Assembly (NCBI GenBank): GCA_963777975.1
Contig: CAVZSO010000010.1
Coordinates: forward strand, 285,047-349,046
Source: CSP1-4 sp963777975
GTDB taxonomy: Bacteria; Chloroflexota; Limnocylindria; Limnocylindrales; CSP1-4
Length of the DNA stretch: 64,000 nucleotides
Direction: 5' to 3'
Shown: positions 57,768 to 64,000 of the stretch, piece by piece
Layout of the letters: each line of letters opens with the position of its first letter
Numbering within the stretch: the stretch's first letter is position 1
The notes under the pieces: model-generated
The model's input: only the letters and a program-made list of their open reading frames with translations
Told to the model about the DNA's origin: nothing
The model's database searches: none
Translations under genes and position numbers: made by a program

Positions 57768-58943
57768 TCAGGCCGGTGGGTCGGCCCGGATCAACGCCCG
57801 GAATGTCCGCAGCCGGACGGTCTCGATCACGAGGGCGAGAGCGATGGCCGCGACCGCCACCGCCATCAACGCGACGGCTGGCAAACCTCGGACGACGATG
57901 AGCCCGATCGGGATGACGACGGCCGCCGCCAGGCGCTCGTTCGCCACGACATGGATGCCCCGCCAGCGCACGGCGACCGAGCCCAGAAGAAAGGCCGCGA
58001 CTCCACCGGCAAGCGCGAGCAAGCCCGTCTCGCCGAGCGGCTCGAGCGGGTGTCCGACCGTCGTCTTCGCAGCCACTGCATAGAGGATGATGCCGAGCAC
58101 GATCGGATAGTGGAGGATCGTGAACATGTCGCGCGCGAGGTCGCTGCGCGCCTGACCCTGGGCCAGGCGCAGCGCACGCTCCATGCCTCGGGCCGCGAAG
58201 TCGAAGTAGGCCCACCAGAGGGCCATCGCCCCGGCCACTGACACGGCCACCGCCGTCACCAGCAGCGGATCGAAGGAGCCACCGGCGGCGGTCAGGCCGA
58301 TGGCGACCAGCGACTCGCCCAGCGCGATGATGATGAAGAGGCTGTAGCGCTCCGCGAAGTGGGACGGGCTGACCCGCCAGCCTGCGCTGGCGGCCCGGAA
58401 GGTGCCGTAGATGTCGACCCCGAGCGAGGCCGTCCAGAGCAGCGACCTGGCGGGCTCTTCGAGCAGGCCGCCGACGATGACCAGCAGCGGGCCAGCCACG
58501 AACCACGGCGCGAGCCGCGTCATCGCGGCGCGCCGAGCCGGGTCATCACGGGCACCGAGCAGGTACAGGACCAGCATCAGCGAGCGCACCACGAAGTACG
58601 TCAGCGCGAACCAGATGCCGGTCGCGCCGAACGCCTGCGGGACCGAGATGGCCATGAAGAACGACGCCGCCGCGGCGACCAGTACGGCGACGCGCACCGC
58701 GGTCTGCTCGACATCGATGGCGTTCGTCAGCCAGGCATACGTGCTCCAGGCCCACCAGATCAGGCCGAGGATGAGGGCCGCTCGGACGAAGCCGCCGTCC
58801 TTGTCGAGGATGAGCGTGGTCACCTCGGTGATGGCGAAGACGAACACGAGATCGAAGAAGAGTTCGAGGTAGCTGGTCCGCCGCTCGGTCTCGGCGGCAT
58901 CGTCGGCGGCGGCGATGACCTCGTGGGGACGCGGACCGCTCAT
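57768..58943 (-). CDS. Low temperature requirement protein A (LtrA) family membrane protein
   Basis: 391 residues from the ATG at 58943, with about 11-12 helices. LtrA signatures are SYLELFFDLVFVFAITEVTT near the N-terminus and SHFAERYSLFIIIALGESLVAIG in the middle. Named from Listeria, where loss affects growth at low temperature; the molecular function is unknown. Longer starts reach into the intergenic region and were discarded. Confidence 0.9.
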   Translation of the reverse strand: MSGPRPHEVIAAADDAAETERRTSYLELFFDLVFVFAITEVTTLILDKDGGFVRAALILGLIWWAWSTYAWLTNAIDVEQTAVRVAVLVAAAASFFMAISVPQAFGATGIWFALTYFVVRSLMLVLYLLGARDDPARRAAMTRLAPWFVAGPLLVIVGGLLEEPARSLLWTASLGVDIYGTFRAASAGWRVSPSHFAERYSLFIIIALGESLVAIGLTAAGGSFDPLLVTAVAVSVAGAMALWWAYFDFAARGMERALRLAQGQARSDLARDMFTILHYPIVLGIILYAVAAKTTVGHPLEPLGETGLLALAGGVAAFLLGSVAVRWRGIHVVANERLAAAVVIPIGLIVVRGLPAVALMAVAVAAIALALVIETVRLRTFRALIRADPPA

Positions 58944-59031
58944 GGCCGCCGATGGTACGTCGGCCACCTCGTACCGATGGCGGGCGACGCCGTCCGCCGT
59001 CGGCCCCAGACGTTCTTGGCGCGGACGACGA

Positions 59032-59520
59032 TCAGGCGGCCGACTCGATCTCCCCGTCGCGGTGCAGGACGAAGCGGTCGAACTGGGCCGGCACCCACCA
59101 GCTGAGGCCGTAGAGCTTGCAGCCAAGGCAGTAGCCGGTCAGCGCCAGGGTCGCCTGTAGGCCGACCACGGCCACGATCGGCAGCCAGCCAAGCGGCGTC
59201 AGGCCGGCCACGACGAGCACGTCGCCGACGGCCAGGAACAGGAAGCCCAGGGCCTGGGCAAAGCGCGGCCCGAACTCGGGCTCCTGGTACGGCGGCGGGC
59301 CGAGCTGCAAGACCCTCCGGAGCGTCGGCCAGGGCCGGCCGAAGACGAACGCGCGCGTGCCGACGAGCGAGCTGACGCCCAGTGCCAGCGCGACGAGTGC
59401 GACCAGCAACGGTGACTGGAGCACGACCGCGAGCGCCAGCACGATAGCCGAGGAGCCGGCGCCGAAGCGCTGGCCCCGAGGATCGATGAGACGTGGGCCG
59501 GTGCGAGGATCGGATGACAT
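59032..59520 (-). CDS. DUF4395 membrane protein
   Basis: 162 residues from the ATG at 59520. The N-terminal DPRGQRFGAGSSAIVLALAV opens a three- to four-helix protein, and the conserved ALTGYCLGCKLYGL motif with two Cys is diagnostic for DUF4395. Members are often linked to thiosulfate sulfurtransferase or thioredoxin-like genes, neither of which is seen here. Function unknown. Confidence 0.82.
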   Translation of the reverse strand: MSSDPRTGPRLIDPRGQRFGAGSSAIVLALAVVLQSPLLVALVALALGVSSLVGTRAFVFGRPWPTLRRVLQLGPPPYQEPEFGPRFAQALGFLFLAVGDVLVVAGLTPLGWLPIVAVVGLQATLALTGYCLGCKLYGLSWWVPAQFDRFVLHRDGEIESAA

Positions 59521-59689
59521 CGATGACTCCTGGGAACGAAGCGAGAGGCAGGGACGCGGGGACGCAGATCGCGGGCCGCCGCGGGGAGCATCCGACCGGC
59601 AGACGCCGGTCGCGCTCATCAGCGGGCGGAGGCCCGCCTCGGACACGAGCAGTGCCCGCCGTGGGTGCCGATCCGGTATGGCCGTCCGG

Positions 59690-61046
59690 TCATGCCTCGT
59701 ACCAGGCTTCGAAGGCCGAGAAGCGGCCCGGGATGACGGGCGCCAGCCCCGGTCGGCCGCGACGCGCGGGCAGTGCCTCGACATCGAAGGTCGCCGCATC
59801 TGGCGTCTTGAGGCCGTTGCCCGTGAGCAGCACGACGACTTCGTCGCCGTCGCGGATGACGCCCCGCTCGCGGGCCGCCTGGGCAGCGGCGATGGTCACG
59901 CCACCAGCCGTCTCCGGGTGGAGTCCCTCGAGCGCGGCCACGCGACGGAGGGCAAGGGCCGTATCGGCATCGTCGATGGCTTCGACGGAGCCGCCGCTGT
60001 CGCGTGCCAGCTCGAGGGCATACCGCCCGTCCGCCGGGCTGCCGATAGCCAGCGAGCGCACGATCGTGTCGGGCACGCGCACGGGCTCGATGTCCTCGGC
60101 GCCGGTCCTGAACGCGTGCGCCACGGGCGCGCAGCCGGCGGCCTGTCCACCGACGAAACGGACCGGCGTGCGCTCGATGAGCCCGACGGCGGCCAGCTCG
60201 TCGAAGCCCTTGGCCAGCTTCGTGAACAGCGCGCCCGAGGCGATGGGCGAGACGATGACGTCCGGCAGTCGCCAGCCGAGCTGCTCGGCCACTTCGAAGG
60301 CCAGCGTCTTGCTGCCCTCGGCATAGAACGGGCGCAGGTTGACGTTGACGAAGCCCCAACCGAGCTCGTCGGCCACTTCGAGGCACAGCCGGTTGACGTC
60401 GTCGTAGGTGCCGTCGATGGGCACGACCGTGGCGCCGTAGGCCAGGGCATGGGCGACCTTGGCGGGCTCCAGGTCGGCGGGGATGAAGACATAGGCCGGC
60501 AGACCCAGCGCGGCCGCCGCGGCTGCGGTCGCGCCGGCCAGGTTGCCCGGTCGATGCGCACGCCAGCGCCTCCAGCCCGAACGTCGACGCTTGGGCAGCG
60601 GCGACGGCGACCGCCCGATCCTTGAACGACAGGGTCGGGTTGCGGGTGTCGTCCTTGAGCCACAGCCGCTCGATGCCGATGGCCTCGCCCAGTCGCTCGG
60701 CGACCACCATCGGCGTCGACCCGACCTGCAGACCGCGCGTCGGCGGCGCCGTGACCGGCAGCAGCTCCAGGTAGCGCCAGATGCCGGCCGGGCGCGTGGC
60801 GAGCGTGGCACGATCCAGCGTCCGAGCCGCGATCTCCAGGTCATAGGCGATCTCGAGCGGCCCGAAGCAGCCGGCGCAGACGTAGTTGGGACCGAGCGAC
60901 TCGGCGCGGCCGCAGTTCCGGCAGCGCATGCCCCGGATGCGCGGGTTCGCATGTCCATCGTCTGCTGTGGGCTCGGTCGCGACGGCCATCGGCATGGCGG
61001 ACCGCGGCGATGGGTTCGTCGGGGTGGCCAGCAGCTCGGTCGTCAT
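59690..61046 (-). CDS. thrC: Threonine synthase, one frame break
   Basis: 452 codons from the ATG at 61046, after a GAGAAGGA site. An N-terminal zinc-ribbon-like segment (CRNCGRAESLGPNYVCAGC) precedes the PLP type II fold. The Schiff-base Lys is in NPTLSFKDRAVAVA, and the pyridoxal phosphate loop is CASTGNLAGATAAAAAALG. The frame breaks inside that loop (~60540): ACC GGG CAA is read for ACC GGC AAC, one extra G. The enzyme converts O-phosphohomoserine to threonine. Control by a SAM riboswitch in the leader fits the methionine/threonine branch point. Confidence 0.93.
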
Positions 61047-61100
61047 CGGTCGGTCCTTCTCGCGGTGATGATGGGCGGTTCGGACCGGCGGATACGAGAA

Positions 61101-61123
61101 GACCCTTCCTGCTGAGGAAGGGT
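61101..61123 (-). terminator. Attenuator hairpin between the SAM riboswitch and thrC
   Basis: GACCCTTCCT-N3-4-AGGAAGGGTC is a perfect ~10-bp stem, followed on the minus strand by TTCTCGT, a weak U-tract. It lies 9 nt downstream of the aptamer's last P1 strand. That position is expected of a transcription-termination expression platform. Confidence 0.7.
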
Positions 61124-61131
61124 CGGTGGTT

Positions 61132-61237
61132 CCCTTATCTCGCAGGCGGACCTGCCCGGATTTGGCACCTTGTCGGCATCCCGCCGATAGGTTGTCGTGG
61201 CTTCAACGGGCCGGTCCCTCCGCCACTCTTGATAAGC
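61132..61237 (-). ncRNA. SAM-I (S-box) riboswitch upstream of thrC
   Basis: The minus strand carries the S-box core in order. P1 5' strand is CTTATC, followed by AGAGTGGCGGAGGGA, then CCGGCCCGTTGAAGCCAC (P2 GTGGC/GCCAC with the pseudoknot/kink-turn segment). Next come GACAACC, the P3 hairpin TCGGC/GCCGA, AAGGTGCCAAATCC, the P4 hairpin GCAGG/CCTGC, and the P1 3' strand GATAAG. Every conserved block of SAM-I aptamers is present. It binds S-adenosylmethionine and should turn off thrC transcription, through the hairpin just downstream, when SAM is plentiful. Confidence 0.93.
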
Positions 61238-61255
61238 ACTATTCGGTTGCCGCGC

Positions 61256-61284
61256 ATGGTAGCGCACGGCCACCAGACGAGCAA
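61256..61284 (-). promoter_or_regulatory. Promoter of the riboswitch-thrC transcript
   Basis: On the minus strand, TTGCTC (61284-61279) and TACCAT (61261-61256) are 17 bp apart, placing the start of transcription ~10 nt before the aptamer. The match to consensus is moderate. Confidence 0.45.
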
Positions 61285-61369
61285 GGTCGACGACCGTCCA
61301 ACCGGCGGCGAACGGCCTCCTCTTGGGCACATCCACCGCATCGGGGCCCGCCAGCCGATGTGTGGACGC

Positions 61370-61745
61370 TCAGCCGCCGGTCGAGGACTCGCCCGCTGCA
61401 TCTCCGGACGGCCCATCCCCCAAGAGCCTTAGCCTCAGGTCCTCCGGGGACAGGTCCAGCGCCTCATAGTGGGTGATGACGAGCTTTGCCACGAGCTCTT
61501 CGGTCCCCGGCAGGAGCCGGGGTTGCGTGAGCCGACCGCCCGTCCACTCGAACAGATCGGCGGGTGTCCGCCATTCCTCGATCAGCACGACCTCCTCGCC
61601 ACCGTCGTCGATCGAGGCGGCGAGCGAGCTTCACGTAGAGCAGCCCCGGCTGCGTTCGAAGCTCGACGAGCTGCGCGCGCAGCAGATCGTTGAACTGCGC
61701 GATGTTCCTCTTCTCTACCTGGGCGGTAAGGACGCGCATGATCAT
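61370..61745 (-). CDS. Antibiotic-biosynthesis-monooxygenase-like (dimeric alpha/beta barrel) protein, one frame break
   Basis: About 124 residues from the ATG at 61745 (or 61739). MRVLTAQVEKRNIAQFNDLL and QPGLLYVKLA come before the break (near 61620, net one extra base), and GGEEVVLIEEWRTPADLFEW after it. The beta-alpha-beta pattern matches the ABM/Dabb ferredoxin-like fold. A similar small protein lies at 63370. Function unknown. Confidence 0.65.
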
Positions 61746-61866
61746 GTGTCGAGGGTAGCCGACCGAACCGTCCCGAACATGGAGCCGCCTGGGTCTGTCG
61801 CGCAACTGCAAGCCCCCGGGTCATCCGATGCATCGGTCGTCGAGGCGCCGACCCTACGCTCACAAC

Positions 61867-63200
61867 GTGGCCATCCTTGCAGCACTCTTCGCGTTCGGTT
61901 CGAAGTTCGTCGGCAAGCTCCTGACCATGGCCCTCGGCTGGGCAAGCATGCTGCTGTTCGGTCGTGTCCCGCAGTCGCGCCAGATCGTGCTGCTCGGGCT
62001 GACGTTCGGGTCGGTCATCTGGATGGTGCTCCTCGTCGGGGTGCTGTTGCCGGCCGTTGGGACGCTGCTGCTGCTCTTCGTCCCGCCCCAGGACGTCGTG
62101 CCCGAGGACGATGATCAGACTGGGCATGGTGGTCGGGGCGATCGTGGTGCCGGCGATCCTGGGGGCGCTCACCCTCGCCCTCGCGCCCGCGGAGTCAAGG
62201 ACGGCTCGGGGCATCATCGAAGCGGTCGTCCGCGGCTACCCGTTGACGTTGTTGCTCGCACTCTTGCTCGTCTTCCTGGCGGGCCTGGCCGTCTGGCGCA
62301 AGGTCTGGAGCTTGGCCAAGGGGTGGACGGACGCCCACGTGCCGCTCGTCGTCAAGCCCGGCGCGTACGACCAGGTCGCCGACGACCTCGATCGGGCCGT
62401 CACCGCCGCAGGCATGGCGGTCGATGCGACGGAGGCACCTGCCATCATGACGAGGCCGGCGCGCTGGCTCGCGGCCGTCGCTGGTGGCGCATCCGGATCG
62501 CTCGTCCCGGAACGCCTGGTCCGGTTGAAGGGCCAGGACCTCGACATCCTGATCTATCCCATGGATCTGCTCATCTCGGGCAAACCGGAGCTGGTGGCGC
62601 GTGCGCGGGCGGCGATGGCCAGCCGGCTGACGACGTCTGCGGCGCACCTGACCCTCAGCGCAGAGACGCAGGCGATCGAGGATCGCCTGACGGCCCTGAT
62701 GCGCTCGTCCGAACCTGGCCGAGGATCGTCCGGCCAGGTTCGATGCGGCTGCGGCGACGGAACTCGAGTCGATCGATGTCGAGCTTGCGACGCTCAACGT
62801 GCCGTACGACGAATGGGAGGTGCTGTATCGGCAGCGCCTTCAGGTCGAGCGCGACCTACGCGCCGGCGCGATGACCGACGAGACCGTCATGGGTGCGAGC
62901 GACGTCGGGACATCGACCGCCGACCAGGACAGCATGGCCGACGCCATGGACAAGGCGGGAGAACTGGTGCGTGCCGGCGTCGCCGCCGTCGCCGAGGTCG
63001 CCGTCGACGATGACACGGCCAAGGCGCTCGATCGCGCCGCCGGCCGGGAGTGGCGTTGGGCAGCCCGGGTCTTGATCATCCTCTCCGCCGTCGCGCGGGC
63101 CGTCATCGGCGTTCCCGAACGTCCGTCGCGTGGCGATCGGGACCGGCCCGTCGATCAACCAGCCGCCGTGCCTTCGGAGCCACCGGCGTCGGGACGCTGA
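61867..63200 (+). pseudogene. Uncharacterised membrane protein, two frame breaks
   Basis: A GTG at 61867 begins VAILAALFAFGSKFVGKLL, then a second helix, IVLLGLTFGSVIWMVLLVGV. After the first break (~62113) come helices GMVVGAIVVPAILGALTLAL and YPLTLLLALLLVFLAGLAVW, then a soluble part (GAYDQVADDLDRAVTAAGMA, LKGQDLDILIYPMDLLISG). After the second break (~62712) it ends LESIDVELATLNVPYDEWEV and a final amphipathic/hydrophobic region. The span is 3n+2, consistent with two extra bases, giving ~443 residues. I do not recognise the family; probably intact in the organism. Confidence 0.55.
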
Positions 63201-63273
63201 CGACGGCGGCTCCACCTTGGGCCCCGAGCGACGCCAAAGCCCTCTTGGGTAGCAGTCCAGAGCAACCTCATTC

Positions 63274-63294
63274 GCCGCCCTGTCGCCGGGCGGC
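63274..63294 (+). terminator. Candidate hairpin after the membrane protein gene
   Basis: A 7-bp GCCGCCC/GGGCGGC stem with a 7-nt loop lies 74 bp after the stop at 63200. Weak, with no T-tract. Confidence 0.3.
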
Positions 63295-63369
63295 CGATTG
63301 ACAAGGTGTATGGGGCCGCACAAGATGCCTTCTCGAGCAGTCCGTTCATCCCACGGCCCCGGAGCGGTG

Positions 63370-63717
63370 ATGATCATCAGGGTGCTCCAGGCGACGATCG
63401 CACCGCGCCGCAGCGCAGACTTCCACACGTTCGTGATCGAACAGGGCGTGCCCCGCTTCCGCGAGCTAGACGGCCTGATCGACGTCTACGTCGGCCTCCG
63501 GTCGGATGGTTCCGAGGACGTCGGCATCATCGTCAGTGTGTGGCGAGATTGGGATGCCATCGCTGCCGCCCTCGGGCCGGACCCGCTCCAGCCATTCCTG
63601 CTGACCCCCGAGACCGGACTCGTATCCAGCGTCCAAGTGCTGCACTTCGAAGCGGTGGACCCGCTGCCAGGTGCCGAACGACTCGTTGGGGTCGGCGGGC
63701 AGCCCTCCGTCTCGTAG
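63370..63717 (+). CDS. Dimeric alpha/beta-barrel (ABM-like) protein
   Basis: 115 residues from the ATG at 63370 (a GTG at 63367 is equivalent). IIRVLQATIAPRRSADFHTF, IDVYVGLRSDGSEDVGIIVS and VWRDWDAIAAALG give the beta-alpha-beta-beta pattern of the ABM/Dabb fold and parallel the protein at 61370. Possibly a small monooxygenase or heme-degradation-like protein; function unknown. The 169 bp before it hold only the candidate hairpin. Confidence 0.65.
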   Translation: MIIRVLQATIAPRRSADFHTFVIEQGVPRFRELDGLIDVYVGLRSDGSEDVGIIVSVWRDWDAIAAALGPDPLQPFLLTPETGLVSSVQVLHFEAVDPLPGAERLVGVGGQPSVS

Positions 63718-63792
63718 CCCAGCATGGGTCGCCGCACTCCGCGCCGTGGCAGGGTCAACGCTGACGCCAAGCATCTCGAGCACGGGTTCGCT

Positions 63793-64000
63793 CTAGGCGG
63801 ATCGGACGCTGCGGTGGTGGCGCCGATGACGTTCGAGGAGCGTCAGCACGTCGCGTTCCTCAGTGCGATCGGGGCGGAGGAGCGCATCTCCGCTGCGCGC
63901 CACGACCCCGAGTGAGGAGTCCCCTAACGTGCCGTCGGCAAAGGCGTCGACGAGGGCCGGATGCACATAGCTCCCACGGGCCACTGCGGGCGTGTTGCCC
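63793..64000 (-). CDS. DNA topoisomerase IB, C-terminal fragment (5' part outside window)
   Basis: Reading in from the window edge, the frame gives GNTPAVARGSYVHPALVDAF, the catalytic-Tyr region of bacterial/poxvirus-type topoisomerase IB, with the Tyr nucleophile in GSYVHP. A ~45-residue C-terminal tail follows (ERDVLTLLERHRRHHRSVRSA), with the stop at 63793. Only ~68 residues are in the window. The enzyme relaxes DNA supercoils through a 3'-phosphotyrosyl intermediate. Confidence 0.8.
   Translation of the reverse strand, partial: GNTPAVARGSYVHPALVDAFADGTLGDSSLGVVARSGDALLRPDRTEERDVLTLLERHRRHHRSVRSA

Noticed and set aside
63724..63915. Small plus-strand frame of 63 residues
   Set aside because: Antisense to the topoisomerase IB C-terminus, whose catalytic-Tyr motif is clear.

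Overview
The window is high-GC bacterial DNA, densely packed, with many GTG and TTG starts and many 4-bp start/stop overlaps. The gene mix (SAM-I riboswitch ahead of threonine synthase, MoaD/ThiS plus BNR-propeller pair, plant-type acyl-ACP desaturase, zinc-ribbon/cyclase/AAA protein, LtrA, DUF4395, a coenzyme-type MttB homologue without pyrrolysine) fits a Chloroflexota genome, perhaps a Limnocylindria-like environmental lineage. Actinomycetota is the main alternative. This is inferred from gene content; no rRNA is present. I found no tRNA, rRNA, CRISPR array, insertion sequence or prophage, so this is a chromosomal housekeeping and accessory stretch.

Layout. 0-7 kb: a ferritin-like/VIT1 transporter fragment, an ornithine cyclodeaminase homologue, the minus-strand sufB-sufD-Rieske operon with a recognisable promoter and candidate operator, a CapA-like lipoprotein, and MsrB. 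7-14 kb: DinB, an HtrA protease followed by a strong hairpin, GNAT and methyltransferase genes, a GlsB-type membrane protein, a GH18 protein, a GAP-family membrane protein. 13.5-19.5 kb: membrane proteins and a class V aminotransferase whose reading frames are repeatedly broken. 19.5-23.7 kb: SRAP (HMCES/YedK), a DadA-like oxidoreductase, an O-methyltransferase, an MFS exporter. 23.7-33.5 kb: a minus-strand block with a complete oligopeptide ABC transporter (solute-binding protein, OppB, C, D, F) and, upstream, a CocE-type hydrolase and a sarcosine-oxidase-like flavoenzyme. 33.6-44.5 kb: an uncharacterised alpha-helical protein and a lipoprotein, MoaD-like and BNR-propeller genes, a macro-domain protein, a small beta-propeller fragment, alpha/beta hydrolase, MFS, NTF2-like, a GT4 glycosyltransferase convergent with a GH130 phosphorylase, and a phosphoribosyltransferase. 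44.5-51.7 kb: an MFS-cyclic-nucleotide-binding fusion, the MttB homologue and a MacA/MacB-type efflux operon ending in a glycine-rich membrane protein. 51.9-57 kb: acyl-ACP desaturase, a large cyclase/AAA/TPR regulator and a second glycine-rich membrane protein. 57-64 kb: RidA, LtrA, DUF4395, riboswitch-controlled threonine synthase, two dimeric alpha/beta-barrel monooxygenase-like proteins, a membrane protein, and the 3' end of a topoisomerase IB gene.

A window-wide oddity governs the annotation. About thirty reading-frame breaks hit otherwise well-conserved genes (thrC, oppD, oppF, the cyclase and others), and nearly every one I could resolve is a net gain of one base. I treat these as probable insertion errors in the assembly rather than pseudogenes and give the full-length gene span in each case, marking the approximate break. 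Genes with many breaks are typed as pseudogene only to warn the reader.
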